Below, piece after piece: positions 41,935 to 51,448 of a stretch of DNA of 64,000 nt. The notes below the pieces were generated by a model. That model did not search any database and was not told where the DNA came from. It was given only the letters and a program-made list of their open reading frames with translations. The stretch is from JAMZMI01 sp049115715 (GTDB lineage: Bacteria; Bacteroidota; Bacteroidia; Cytophagales; Cyclobacteriaceae), in NCBI GenBank assembly GCA_049115715.1, contig JAGDZQ010000015.1:62001-126000 (forward strand). Direction: 5' to 3'. Both the position numbers and the translations under genes were made by a program. How positions within the stretch are numbered: the stretch's first letter is position 1; each line of letters opens with the position of its first letter.

Positions 41935-44517
41935 TCAATCCTCATCCAATGCCTGATCTATCAAATAGGCTAGATGCTGTCTATGTGCTTTGGTAGCTAT
42001 ATCTCCTGATTGTCTTGAAGCAATGGTACGAGCAGACTTTAGATTGTAAAGTGCCATTGATCTTGCAACGTGCATGTAAGCGTTTCCTTTGCTATTTAGG
42101 ATAGAGGACAATTTTTTCACATATTCCACTTGTAGGTTTTGTCGAATGCTGTTGACAGATTTGTACGCGTCTGCCGAGAAAATGGCCTTATGTAAGTCAG
42201 TCATCATTTCCGAAAGGGAGTATTCATTTCCATAAAGTTCCGTATCGATCATTCTGTTCATCACATTTGCATGAAGCAGGTGAGCCAAAATTCCTGTTTG
42301 CAGTCCGAGAAATCGACTATGAAGCTTTGGATCCTCCGGTGAGGAGAAATGATCAAACCCTCGTCTTTGCGTTTGTAAATAGTTGAAAATCTCACTTTCT
42401 GTTTCGAAAGCATCTGGAGCAAAAAAGTATTTGTTCAGTGCTTTCATTGCTTTCACTTGAGTTTCCCTCTCGACTGGAGTGAATGGTTTGGTGCCGCCAT
42501 CCTGACCTATAAAGGCCCTGTCTAAATATACACCCCCAACATATCTGGAAATGGTACTAGCCGACGAAAACTGCTGGCCTGATGCGATCAAATAAGCAAT
42601 CCTGAGATCATTATAAGATTTGTTCGTTTCATTGCCATACTTGCTCATAACCTCTTCTAAGACTTCCCTGCCTAGTTCTATTCGCTGGGTAGCAAAGTCA
42701 ATGGCGTCACTTGACATATCTCCAACATTGATTCTGGGATCAATGGCCTTGCCGGGAGCACGCATGTCATCAGCATCATTACCAAAGCGCAATTCTGGTT
42801 CCGTTGATCTGGCTAAGAGCTTATTTCGTTCTTCTTCTGTGAGATCTGGTTTGTAGCCAAATTCAATAGCCCAAAGATCATATGGGCCTGGTTTTGTAGT
42901 CCAGTACTGTCCTTGTTCATCTCTGTTTTTGGCAAAATTGATGGAAGGGTAATCCATTACAGATCCCGTGAGTCCAATCTTTCTAGTCACCTCCTCATTG
43001 TGAATATCATCCAGGCCATGAAGTTGACTGGCCATCATATTGTGATTAAGCCCCAGCGTATGGCCAAGTTCATGAAGGATTAAGTAATAAATAAACTCTT
43101 CTTTGATTTGCTCAATTTCCATGGGATCATCTTCCAGTACTGATGAAGAAGCGATTCCAAAGGCATTTTCCATTAACCCTAAATTTTCGGCAGCACAGTA
43201 TTGAGTTATCTGGTTGAAAACCGCATCATTTCCGGCAAAATCAGCGTATCCTGCTTTCGCAAAGACTTTTCCAACTCGTGTTATGTTACCTAGTACCGCA
43301 TATTCCAGCATGACGTCTGACCCAAGTACTTGCCCTGTTTTCGGATTCACGAAATTGGGGCCATAGCCACCAAAAGCAAGATTAGGGGAGGAGGTCCATC
43401 GTAGTACATTGTATCTAATGTCTCCAGCATCCCATTTGGCTGTGTCTGGCTGTTGTTTTATGACTAGCGCATTTTTGAAGCCTGCCTTTTCGAAAGCCTC
43501 ATTCCAGGTGAGCGCTGCTTTTTCGACAATGGGTCTGATCTCTATCGGAGTGGTGTTTTCCATCCACCATATGATAGGTTCGATGGGTTCGGAAATAGCG
43601 CTATCCGGATACTTTTTCTCCAAATGCCAGCGATCTATCAAGTCTCTATATGGTGTGCTGCTCTTAGAGGTAAGATCCGTTACCTTGGTCATAAAATAGC
43701 CAATTCGGGGATCGTCCAGTCTTGGCTCAAAGTTATTTTCAGGAACAGCAATCAAGCTATGCTGTGCCTTTATGACAATGTTTCGAGCATCTACTATCGC
43801 ATCAGAACCGAAAACCTTTGGTTCCGCATTTTCATAGACATAGTCAACGACGATATCTGTATTTTCTGGGTAATTGTGAATGTCCGAATACTTGGTCTTG
43901 CCGCTACTCAGTCTTCCCAGTTTGAATGCTTTAGGGTTGGGGCGAGCGCCTCCGGGTAATTTAATGAACCCAAATGCATCAGTGAGGAACAACTTATCCA
44001 CTTCGATTAAATAAGCTCCTTCTTTTTCGCTTCCTGCTTTTATCTCAGTAGAGTAAATAATGGCATCTGTAATATTTGCTTCTGACGCTTTGCTGATTGT
44101 TTCCTCCGGATCAAAATAATAGGAGGTATTTTGGATCGCAAATTCTATCTTGTTGAAATACTTTTTGATTTCGATAATTCTTGAACCACGATACTGGCCT
44201 CTAATCGCATTGGACTCCAGCACGCCATTTTCTATGTAGTAGAAGTGAATGAATTCTTTATTGATCTGATCAGCGGAAATCTCCATTTTGACTGTCCCCT
44301 TGATCGTATCTTGGTAAAGAGTAAATAGCCCATCTATTTTGGTGCTTGACTTTACTGCATCAGCAATTTTCTTTTGAGGCTTGGGTTTTTTCTTTTGAGC
44401 CTCTTTTTTGGCAGCCTTCTTCTTTTTACCGAATAATTGAGCTTCGGAGTTGATGCTCAGTAGCATGATGATGCTGAATAGGGAAAGTGCGATGATTCTG
44501 GTTGTGATAAGTCTCAT
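41935..44517 (-). CDS. zinc-dependent metalloprotease (DUF5117/DUF4953 type)
   Basis: An 860-residue exported protease with a signal peptide (about 1-26), followed by a Lys-rich basic segment. The zincin motif HELGHTLGLNHN lies at residues 482-493, with the metalloprotease HExxHxxGxxH pattern and a later Met-turn-like SVMDYPSINF. The flanking DUF5117 and DUF4953 regions are as usual in Bacteroidota (GQYRGSRIIEIKKYFNKIEF early; APDAFETESEIFNYLQTQRR late). It is secreted or periplasmic; the substrate is unknown. A strong terminator follows the gene. Confidence 0.88.
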   Translation of the reverse strand: MRLITTRIIALSLFSIIMLLSINSEAQLFGKKKKAAKKEAQKKKPKPQKKIADAVKSSTKIDGLFTLYQDTIKGTVKMEISADQINKEFIHFYYIENGVLESNAIRGQYRGSRIIEIKKYFNKIEFAIQNTSYYFDPEETISKASEANITDAIIYSTEIKAGSEKEGAYLIEVDKLFLTDAFGFIKLPGGARPNPKAFKLGRLSSGKTKYSDIHNYPENTDIVVDYVYENAEPKVFGSDAIVDARNIVIKAQHSLIAVPENNFEPRLDDPRIGYFMTKVTDLTSKSSTPYRDLIDRWHLEKKYPDSAISEPIEPIIWWMENTTPIEIRPIVEKAALTWNEAFEKAGFKNALVIKQQPDTAKWDAGDIRYNVLRWTSSPNLAFGGYGPNFVNPKTGQVLGSDVMLEYAVLGNITRVGKVFAKAGYADFAGNDAVFNQITQYCAAENLGLMENAFGIASSSVLEDDPMEIEQIKEEFIYYLILHELGHTLGLNHNMMASQLHGLDDIHNEEVTRKIGLTGSVMDYPSINFAKNRDEQGQYWTTKPGPYDLWAIEFGYKPDLTEEERNKLLARSTEPELRFGNDADDMRAPGKAIDPRINVGDMSSDAIDFATQRIELGREVLEEVMSKYGNETNKSYNDLRIAYLIASGQQFSSASTISRYVGGVYLDRAFIGQDGGTKPFTPVERETQVKAMKALNKYFFAPDAFETESEIFNYLQTQRRGFDHFSSPEDPKLHSRFLGLQTGILAHLLHANVMNRMIDTELYGNEYSLSEMMTDLHKAIFSADAYKSVNSIRQNLQVEYVKKLSSILNSKGNAYMHVARSMALYNLKSARTIASRQSGDIATKAHRQHLAYLIDQALDED

Positions 44518-44679
44518 GAATACGTTTTTACAAGAAGCTCAATTTCATTGAAATCGAACGAGAGATTTTACATCTTATAAAAATGTCGAATTGAGGGATA
44601 GTAGATGAGCTTTATTATACCGAAGGAGGTATTATTTTGTGATTAGCTCGCACATGATCAATAAATCCTGGGGACTGGA

Positions 44680-45687
44680 CTAATACTTATGGAGCAAAAT
44701 TCCGCAATGTCGGCGTGTTCCGATTGCGACTGGGCCTTCATAAATACCTGCGTCTATTCCTATGTCTGTAACTTTTACAGCGAGAATATTGGGGCCATAC
44801 CTGTGTAGATATTCTGCCGGAAGATCGTATATGCGGGTTTTTGAATACGATTGCGAATCTCCAAACTCTCTCCCATCATTGGTTGACCCAATTAAATGAC
44901 CATTGAGATACACTTCATCAAAATCATCGATTTTGCCTAAGACAATTACGAGCTCTTCTGTCTTTAGATAGTCAGGAAGTCTGAACTCTTTCCTGTACCA
45001 GGCGATCTCCTCTGTGCGAAAGAACATTTTGGTGAAACTGTGATCTTTATACCCTTTCCAGTACCCAGGGACTTTCATTTTAGACCAGTCAGAATCATCA
45101 ATATCAGGATCTGCCCATTCGGAGTTATCGCCGGACTTGAAATTCCACATTCCCTCTAGTGAAACGATTTTCGAGGGAAGGTCATTGCGAATATAAAGCC
45201 CTTGCTTTCCTTTCATAATACCGCCATCAAGAGATCGGTCATACACCCTCACAGCCACAATATTTTTTCCCTGCTTAATCAATTCGCTTGGAATAAAATA
45301 CCTTCTGAGAGATCCATAGGCTGTTCTGTAATTGGGAGGCAAGCTGCCACTTCTTCCGATGAGTTCTCCATTGAAGTAGACCTCATCAGAATCATCTATG
45401 TACCCCAGGTCAAGCGTATGGTAGTCAGATTCATTCGCTTTTTCAAAATCAAAAGCCTTTCTGTACCAGGCAAATCCATCATAACCGGCAAACCCTTCGT
45501 TTTCCCACCTACTAGGTACAAAAATGTTGTCCCAGTTTTCATCATCAAAGTGGTAATCTGCCCAGGCTAAATCATCCCCAATATTGAACTTCCATGTTCC
45601 TCTCAAGTCTTTCAAAAGTGTGAAGTCTTGAGCATGTACCATTGCAATGGAGCAAAGAAGGGATGATATGATTATGATTTTTTTCAA
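44680..45687 (-). CDS. secreted protein with two tandem galactose-binding-like jelly-roll domains
   Basis: A 335-residue exported protein (signal peptide to about 19, ending VHAQ). Two repeats each carry the GH2/sialate-esterase-type sugar-binding jelly roll: LRGTWKFNIGDDLAW, DDENWDNIFVPSRWE, AWYRKAF, and again MWNFKSGDNSEWAD, DDSDWSKMKVPGYWK, AWYRKEF. DEVYFNGELIG and DEVYLNGHLIG are the shared loops. No glycoside hydrolase catalytic domain follows, so it appears to be a stand-alone carbohydrate-binding protein, possibly a remnant of a larger enzyme. Confidence 0.8.
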   Translation of the reverse strand: MKKIIIISSLLCSIAMVHAQDFTLLKDLRGTWKFNIGDDLAWADYHFDDENWDNIFVPSRWENEGFAGYDGFAWYRKAFDFEKANESDYHTLDLGYIDDSDEVYFNGELIGRSGSLPPNYRTAYGSLRRYFIPSELIKQGKNIVAVRVYDRSLDGGIMKGKQGLYIRNDLPSKIVSLEGMWNFKSGDNSEWADPDIDDSDWSKMKVPGYWKGYKDHSFTKMFFRTEEIAWYRKEFRLPDYLKTEELVIVLGKIDDFDEVYLNGHLIGSTNDGREFGDSQSYSKTRIYDLPAEYLHRYGPNILAVKVTDIGIDAGIYEGPVAIGTRRHCGILLHKY

Positions 45688-45763
45688 ATTATAACAATGA
45701 TAATGAATTGAGAATTTACGAGCTGATTATACATTCATATTCTGGCAAGAAGATATCCTAAGT

Positions 45764-46114
45764 CTATTTGGGGCAGCAATCGTAAGTGACTGAAAAATCT
45801 TTGGTAGAGAGAAGTTCACCTCTGTGGTATACTTCTACTTTATATTGACCCACCGGCAATCGTGAAGTATCATAAGTCTTGCGAACGAATTGCTTATAGT
45901 TCAAATAGTCGCGATACATGATTTCATTTTTCTTACTTGAAATTTTGATATAAACCACACCTTTTTCTACAGGAGGACAGTAAACTCTTACGTATTTGTT
46001 TCCTGTGTGAATGATTTCGATTGAATTTTCTGCTGTAGCCAAAGAGTCTTCGGCAGAAGCAAATGAGCTGAATACTAAGAATAAGATAAGAGAAGAGAAG
46101 ATTAATTTTTTCAT
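45764..46114 (-). CDS. small secreted beta-sandwich protein
   Basis: A 116-residue exported protein (signal peptide ending FASAED). The mature part resembles short DUF3244/T9SS-domain-like sandwiches: VRVYCPPVEKGVVYIKI, the repeated strand pattern and TSRLPVGQYKVEVYHRGELL. It ends with Cys-Cys-Pro-Lys. No catalytic site is apparent. Three TGTCA words in its upstream region may be an operator for the OmpR-type regulator encoded next to it. Confidence 0.65.
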   Translation of the reverse strand: MKKLIFSSLILFLVFSSFASAEDSLATAENSIEIIHTGNKYVRVYCPPVEKGVVYIKISSKKNEIMYRDYLNYKQFVRKTYDTSRLPVGQYKVEVYHRGELLSTKDFSVTYDCCPK

Positions 46115-46169
46115 GACTTTACTTTTTTTGGTTTGTTTCTACATAGTTACGGAGCTATGTAAAAGCGTT

Positions 46170-46208
46170 TGTCATGGTATCGTAAAGGGTTGTCACCAAA
46201 TGTCACCA
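46170..46208 (-). promoter_or_regulatory. direct repeats, possible OmpR-type response regulator site
   Basis: TGTCACCA occurs at 46191-46198 and 46201-46208, exactly 10 bases apart, and TGTCATGG at 46170-46177, 21 bases before the first. OmpR/PhoB regulators bind direct repeats spaced by one helical turn. The sites lie 57-95 bases upstream of the small secreted protein ATG and downstream of the regulator gene. Function is inferred. Confidence 0.45.
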
Positions 46209-46313
46209 TTTTGTAGAATGATGTTTTTTTGACTGAAAAAAGGTCGGAAAAGTAAACTTTGGAGGGATGAGGGGGTAGTTCGTGGGAAGAAAATTTTCGT
46301 TTCCTCGATTGTC

Positions 46314-46997
46314 TTAGGGAATCAACTTATATCCCGCACCGTGAACGGTTAGTATGTGTTTTGGCTCGTTTGGATTGTTTTCAATCTTCTGCCGAAGCTT
46401 CAATATGAAATTATCAACAGTTCTGGTGGTGGGTTGAGCTTCGTACTTCCAGACCTTTTCTAAAAGATCATGTCGGCTCACAATTTGATTTTGATGTTCC
46501 CACAGGTATTGAATGACCTCCATCTCTTTATGAGACATTTTGACTTCCTCACCTTGAATCTCTGCCGTGTAATGAACAAAATCAATTTTTAAGTTTCCAA
46601 TCATTGTATTCGAGTCATCGTCTGCCTGAGAAGCTGCAGATCGTCGTGAGACAGCTTTGACTCTGGCAATGAGTTCACGTACACTAAAGGGCTTGGTCAT
46701 GTAGTCATCTGCCCCAAGTTCAAGTCCGAGAACTTTGTCTATTTCTTCGCCTTTGGCAGTTAGGAAGATCACCGGTGTTTCGATTCCATCTTTTCTTATT
46801 GTTTTGCACACATCAAAACCGGATACTTTTGGGATCATCACATCAAGAAGGATGAGGTCGAAAGAGTCACTCTTTAGCAACTGGAGTGCTTTTTCTCCAT
46901 CTCCCGCTACCACTGTGTCAAACCCCTCGAACTCAAGGTTGTCTTGTAGACCCATTTGCATGGCTGGTTCATCTTCAACGATTAGAATTTTAAGCAT
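46314..46997 (-). CDS. OmpR-family response regulator
   Basis: A 227-residue regulator. The receiver domain has acidic Glu8-Asp9-Glu10, phospho-acceptor Asp52 (LILLDVMIPK), Thr in FLTAKGEE and Lys in DYMTKPFS. The winged helix (about 125-227) contains EMEVIQYLWEHQNQIVSRHDLLEKVW and RTVDNFILKLRQKIE, the OmpR/PhoB recognition region. It overlaps the histidine kinase gene by eight bases and forms a cognate pair. The direct repeats downstream of it may be one of its targets. Confidence 0.95.
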   Translation of the reverse strand: MLKILIVEDEPAMQMGLQDNLEFEGFDTVVAGDGEKALQLLKSDSFDLILLDVMIPKVSGFDVCKTIRKDGIETPVIFLTAKGEEIDKVLGLELGADDYMTKPFSVRELIARVKAVSRRSAASQADDDSNTMIGNLKIDFVHYTAEIQGEEVKMSHKEMEVIQYLWEHQNQIVSRHDLLEKVWKYEAQPTTRTVDNFILKLRQKIENNPNEPKHILTVHGAGYKLIP

Positions 46998-48558
46998 GTT
47001 CTTTTCTTGAAAAGGTTAAAATAAAGCAACTTCCCTTACCCACCTCACTGGTGACTTTGATAGATCCATTGTGGGCATTTACTATGTGCTTTACTATAGA
47101 TAGTCCCAAACCGGTTCCTTTTACCGTGTAGAGGTCTCCCTGTGTTACCCGATAAAACTTGTCGAATATATCTTCCAGTTTTTCTTGAGGGATTCCTAGA
47201 CCTTTGTCTCTCACTTCTATGTCGATAGACTCATCCTTTGCTTTGAGCGAGATACTAATCTCTTTCGTATCTGGTGAATATTTTATGGCATTGTCCAGCA
47301 GATTGACAATCGCTTCATAGATAGCTTCCTCGTCCGCAAAAACCTCCAGATTTTTTTCCTTGACTTCAAGCGAACATGTAAATCCATTTTTGTCCAGATG
47401 GTAAGTGTAGTCAGATACGAGTCTTTCAAGCAATTCTACGATATCAAACTTTGCCATTTGATAGGTACGTTCGTTTGCCTCAATTCTGGAGAAATTAAGA
47501 ATCCGATTTACCATATTGGTTAGTCTGCTGGTTTCTCTGAAAATGATATCCACATATTCTCTTCTTTGATCCTCGCTTTTCACACGGTTAAGTGATAAGG
47601 TCTCAGCAAACATGCTGATCAATGCCAGAGGGGTTCTTAGTTCGTGACTTACATTACTCACGAAATCAGATTTATTTTGCGCCAGTTTCATCTGACGACT
47701 TAAGTTTCGAATGATCAGGGTTAATCCTGTGAGGAGTAGTAATATGAGCAACCCAGATGCAATCATGTTAGCTCTCAATCTTTCTTGTACCAAATCACTT
47801 ACTGTTGTGTTTTTTGAACTCAAACCGACTTTGATACTTTTGAAAGGCCACATCTTTTCATAAAGAATCACATCATTGACCAGAGAGTCTGTAAGGAATA
47901 GGGGTTGATCAGTGTTTATATCTGTGAATGCCACGATCAGCTCTTCTCCCGTGATTTGCTGCAGTCTTGGGCTTAATATTTCTGGTATATATTGGCCAGG
48001 GTCAATTATTCCAGCGAGTAAGAACTGAGACTTATTTTCTCCCTCTACGATTACAAAAAAAAGTTGACCCAGTCCCGCTATTTGAGTTTCGATTGGCTCG
48101 ATTTTCCGGTACCCTGATTTTGCATAACCAATCAATCGATCTACTAAGATTCTATTTTTTTTTAAAATAGAATCCACTTGGTCGGATTCAACTTGATTAT
48201 CTGCTATTTGGAAAAGTGTAGCAAAGCTTCCATCATCACTCAGTGATTTTAGAAACAGCGCATCAACTCCAGTGTAATTGAGTAGTTCATCAAGGTCTGC
48301 TTTGTGAATAGTTCCTGATTTTATTTCGGACGCTAAATCATCAATAATTGCGCTTAAAATATCTGTAGAGTACTGATTGATCGAAAAGATGATAGCGTCG
48401 AGTTGCTCCTTGTAAATCTGCTCAATTACTTGCTCATTTTCCTTAATCTTCGACACGCTGAATATGACGTAAACAGCCACAGGAAGCACTATGGTGCCAA
48501 TGATGAGAATGATGAATTTGCTTGATCTAAAGTGCATCATATACTGACTTGAGATCAA
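46990..48558 (-). CDS. sensor histidine kinase, cognate of the OmpR-type regulator
   Basis: A 522-residue kinase. Two membrane helices (about 14-35 and 264-284) bound a 230-residue periplasmic sensor region. HisKA is FVSNVSHELRTPL with His305; the ATPase has NLLDNAIKYS, DKGLGIP and KGTGLGLSIVK. ATGs at residues 7 and 8 (MMHF) are possible alternative starts. The sensor has no recognised domain. Overlap with the regulator by eight bases shows a single operon. Confidence 0.93.
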   Translation of the reverse strand: MISSQYMMHFRSSKFIILIIGTIVLPVAVYVIFSVSKIKENEQVIEQIYKEQLDAIIFSINQYSTDILSAIIDDLASEIKSGTIHKADLDELLNYTGVDALFLKSLSDDGSFATLFQIADNQVESDQVDSILKKNRILVDRLIGYAKSGYRKIEPIETQIAGLGQLFFVIVEGENKSQFLLAGIIDPGQYIPEILSPRLQQITGEELIVAFTDINTDQPLFLTDSLVNDVILYEKMWPFKSIKVGLSSKNTTVSDLVQERLRANMIASGLLILLLLTGLTLIIRNLSRQMKLAQNKSDFVSNVSHELRTPLALISMFAETLSLNRVKSEDQRREYVDIIFRETSRLTNMVNRILNFSRIEANERTYQMAKFDIVELLERLVSDYTYHLDKNGFTCSLEVKEKNLEVFADEEAIYEAIVNLLDNAIKYSPDTKEISISLKAKDESIDIEVRDKGLGIPQEKLEDIFDKFYRVTQGDLYTVKGTGLGLSIVKHIVNAHNGSIKVTSEVGKGSCFILTFSRKEHA

Positions 48559-48647
48559 AAGTTAATCAATATGATGTGATTGTGCGGGAAGAATTAATAA
48601 ATGGAGATTGTGATTGATCAGTGGCGACTCAAAACGTAGGAACTCGT

Positions 48648-49178
48648 TTATTTTTTCTCAAAAGAGTAAGCTCCAACAACCAACTGTGTGACATTCGCTC
48701 CAGCAGATGAATATGAGTTGTCGACTTCCCACTCCATCTTGAAACTTGATTCATTCAACTCCGATATTGTCACCGTTTGCTTTCCCCCAATTTCTGAATC
48801 AACGATTAATTGGTTTCCACTTATCTGCCATGTTCCGGGAGCTATAAAGTCCTGATTTTCCCAATCGGCTGTACTGGTTTGTCCTTGAGACTCTATCGTT
48901 AGTGCGATGCTGTAGCTCCCAGAGGAAATGTATTCATTTGGATCCGTGGTAAAAGTCAAAGTTAAATCCATATCATAGCCCTTGCCATCAAACGATGTTT
49001 CAAAAACAGATCCTTGAGATTCTACTGAAGATGTACCAGAGTATTCCATGTTGACTAATGACCATTCCCCAACTAAGTCCTCATTTGAGGAGGCCTTTTC
49101 AGGCTCATCTTCAGAGCATGATGATGTCGTTAAAATTATCGAGAGAACTAAAATAAGAGATAGATGCAGTGATTTCAT
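48648..49178 (-). CDS. lipocalin-like lipoprotein
   Basis: A 176-residue lipoprotein (lipobox TTSSC). The mature protein starts SSNEDLVGEWSLVNMEYSG, the Gly-x-Trp strand typical of lipocalin_4/DUF4923-like barrels common in Bacteroidota, and continues as beta strands with the closing TVTISELNESSFKMEWEV. Such proteins have no known ligand in most cases. It is 40 bp downstream of the serine hydrolase gene and could be in its transcript. Confidence 0.72.
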   Translation of the reverse strand: MKSLHLSLILVLSIILTTSSCSEDEPEKASSNEDLVGEWSLVNMEYSGTSSVESQGSVFETSFDGKGYDMDLTLTFTTDPNEYISSGSYSIALTIESQGQTSTADWENQDFIAPGTWQISGNQLIVDSEIGGKQTVTISELNESSFKMEWEVDNSYSSAGANVTQLVVGAYSFEKK

Positions 49179-49217
49179 TCACGCAATTTAGTCGATAAGT
49201 AAATATTCACAATGATT

Positions 49218-50354
49218 TTATAGCTGATCTACGATTTGTAAAAAGACCAACCGCCAGTTTACACTTGGCTTATGTGTCTCATTGATGGAGACAATGATGA
49301 TATCTTTTTCAGGCATCATATAGAGATATTGATCGTAGAGTCCCTGAGCCATAAAATCGTTGTATTTTTCTAAACCAAGTATCATGTGGTATTGATAGCC
49401 CCATATGCTTCCTCCTTTGATGTCGCGCTCGTGAGTTTTATCAATCCAGTCTTTTGAGATAAGCTGTTCTTCATTCCATGTCCCATCATCAATCAAAAGC
49501 TTGCCAAATTTTGCCAAATCAGTTACTGTACTATTAAAGCAACAAAACGTTTTTTCAGTCGGTTGTTTTTCATAGGTACTCCATGAAGCATCGTTCTTGG
49601 TTCCGATTTTCGACCAGATTTTCGAGCTGAAGTACTCGGAGATGCTTTGTCCTGTGGCTTGGATTAGTATCAATCCAAGCAGTTGGGTGTTTGCACTATG
49701 ATAGTGAAAGGAGTCTCCCGGCGCATGTTCTATTTTCAATCTATCTATTGCCTTGTTTACATCCTTACCGTAGTAATACCGGGCTACATCGTTGTTGAAT
49801 GGGTTTACGTATCTTTCTTTGAATCGAATTCCGCTTGTGTGTTTGAGTAGGTGCTCAATTGTGATTTTTTCAAACCCATCTTTTTTAAGCTCAGGAAGGT
49901 ATTTGGTGATCGGCTCGCTTAGGCTTTCAATATATCCGTCTTCCAATGCGATTCCTACCAGCATGGATACAATGGATTTGGATACAGAAAAGGTAGTTAC
50001 ATTGGTTTCTGAGGAATACCCTGAGGCGTATTTCTCGAAGAGTATTGAGTCATTCTTAATGACAAGAAAAGCAAGGTTGTGATTGAACTTATCTATAAAG
50101 TCATCCAGACTTACAGCATTCGATCCTTCTTTTCCATATCTATCAATAAAGAAATCTTTTTTTTCAGTTTTAGTGAAATCAAAACTGGAAGAAGCAGACT
50201 TAACCGTGTTAGCGGGAAAGCGCTCAATATCTTCCTGCCCTGCAAAATTCCAGGCTATCAGACGACTGAACGTGCAGCTTTGATTGAGGAAAACGCTTAC
50301 CGTAAGAAATATAATGAATACAAATGTGCGTCGATTGTTATAAATCATCCTCAC
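49218..50354 (-). CDS. serine hydrolase, beta-lactamase/NylB-like
   Basis: A 378-residue exported protein, probably a lipoprotein (lipobox-like LNQSC27). The penicillin-binding fold has Ser123-x-x-Lys126 in TFSVSKSIVSMLVG and Tyr218 in FHYHSANTQLLG, a combination typical of 6-aminohexanoate-dimer hydrolase and EstB-like enzymes rather than true beta-lactamases. Cell-envelope ester or amide hydrolysis is likely; the substrate is unknown. It overlaps the DUF2064 gene by 17 bases. Confidence 0.85.
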   Translation of the reverse strand: MRMIYNNRRTFVFIIFLTVSVFLNQSCTFSRLIAWNFAGQEDIERFPANTVKSASSSFDFTKTEKKDFFIDRYGKEGSNAVSLDDFIDKFNHNLAFLVIKNDSILFEKYASGYSSETNVTTFSVSKSIVSMLVGIALEDGYIESLSEPITKYLPELKKDGFEKITIEHLLKHTSGIRFKERYVNPFNNDVARYYYGKDVNKAIDRLKIEHAPGDSFHYHSANTQLLGLILIQATGQSISEYFSSKIWSKIGTKNDASWSTYEKQPTEKTFCCFNSTVTDLAKFGKLLIDDGTWNEEQLISKDWIDKTHERDIKGGSIWGYQYHMILGLEKYNDFMAQGLYDQYLYMMPEKDIIIVSINETHKPSVNWRLVFLQIVDQL

Positions 50355-50958
50355 TTACAAACTCAAAATCAATGTCTGATTCTTTTAGATCATCTAAAGT
50401 GTCGATATCATTCAACTCCTGAAGTAAGAAGAAACTCAGATTCAATGAGCCTACAGATTCTAAGAGTTCTGGAAGGACGTTTTCATGACTATAGGTCTTG
50501 TCATTAAACAATTCAGAATGAAGACTATTCATTCCTAATAGATAATAGCCGCCATCTTTGGCTGGGCCTATAACGACTTCATGATTAACCAGCTGATCAA
50601 AAGCCTCTTCTACGTGATCCGTTTGCAGTTCAAAACAATCAGAACCTATGATGACCACTTTTTCATACCCCGATGCAAAACTTTTTTTGAATGCATTGAG
50701 CATCCTTTCCCCAAGATCATTCCCTTGTTGAGTGAGCATTTTGTACTTTTCAGTATCAAAAACATCCTCTATTTCGACGTACTCAGAATAGTAAACGACT
50801 TTATCCGCGTTCACATCCTTTGTTTCTTCGAAGGTGTTTTCCACAAGAAACTGATATACGTCCAAGGCACCATCTATACCAATATCAGCTGCCAGTCTTG
50901 TCTTGACGGTTCCAGGGATTAGGTTTTTTACAAAGACGATTAATAGGTTTTTACTCAT
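50338..50958 (-). CDS. DUF2064/TIGR04282-type glycosyltransferase-like protein
   Basis: A 206-residue protein of the nucleotide-transferase-like DUF2064 family: LIVFVKNLIPGTVKTRLAAD near the start, VIIGSDCFELQTDHVEEAF and VIGPAKDGGYYLLGMN. TIGR04282 members are named from arsenosugar clusters, but many are found in other loci. ArsM or ArsS genes are not here. It overlaps the rhodanese gene by eight bases and the serine hydrolase by 17, so it is part of the glycosyltransferase operon. Confidence 0.85.
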   Translation of the reverse strand: MSKNLLIVFVKNLIPGTVKTRLAADIGIDGALDVYQFLVENTFEETKDVNADKVVYYSEYVEIEDVFDTEKYKMLTQQGNDLGERMLNAFKKSFASGYEKVVIIGSDCFELQTDHVEEAFDQLVNHEVVIGPAKDGGYYLLGMNSLHSELFNDKTYSHENVLPELLESVGSLNLSFFLLQELNDIDTLDDLKESDIDFEFVSEDDL

Positions 50959-51448
50959 ATACTTTTATTCCTTTTTCCAGCCATTGAGACCAGTTCTTAT
51001 TGTAAGTGTGTACACTATCGGTAGACACACCTTTGTCATTAACTACTTGATTATCCGTATTTTTCCATTCAAAAATACCTCCATAAAGGTTTTTGACATT
51101 CGTAAAGCCAAGGCTTTTCATTTTTTCTCCCACACGCTCACTTCTATAGCCTACACTGCAATAGACCACTACTTCTGCGTCTTTGGGGATGTCTTTGAAA
51201 TCTTTCTTAGAATATCGATCATAGTCCAGGAAGCGTGCATTTGGCAAATGGCTCACTTTATACTCCTTCATAGACCTTGTGTCAATTAAGATTATATCTT
51301 TCGACTCAAGCTCAGATTTTAGAGTGTCAGGATTGATAAGAGGTACGGTGTATTTGTACATTCCGCTTAGCTTCTCCTCATAGGATTTTTGTCCGCATGC
51401 GGTGATAAATGAGAATAGGAGGAGAACAACGCTAATGGATCGGTTCAT
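50951..51448 (-). CDS. rhodanese-domain lipoprotein
   Basis: The ATG at 51448 is chosen, since it begins a lipoprotein signal (MNRSISVVLLLF to TACG); the frame is open upstream to 51562 but inside the preceding gene. The 165-residue product has a single rhodanese domain with IILIDTRSMKEY and the active-site loop VVVYCSVGYRSERVG (catalytic Cys). It may act as a periplasmic sulfurtransferase. It overlaps the membrane glycosyltransferase gene by 17 bases. Confidence 0.87.
   Translation of the reverse strand: MNRSISVVLLLFSFITACGQKSYEEKLSGMYKYTVPLINPDTLKSELESKDIILIDTRSMKEYKVSHLPNARFLDYDRYSKKDFKDIPKDAEVVVYCSVGYRSERVGEKMKSLGFTNVKNLYGGIFEWKNTDNQVVNDKGVSTDSVHTYNKNWSQWLEKGIKVYE

Noticed and set aside
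48648..49178. Immunity-type lipoprotein
   Set aside because: Lipocalin-like lipoproteins of this type are common everywhere in Bacteroidota and it is 10 kb from the peptide operon.
50079..50507. 142-residue plus-strand ORF
   Set aside because: It lies wholly antisense to the serine hydrolase and DUF2064 genes, which have clear motifs; composition is not protein-like.
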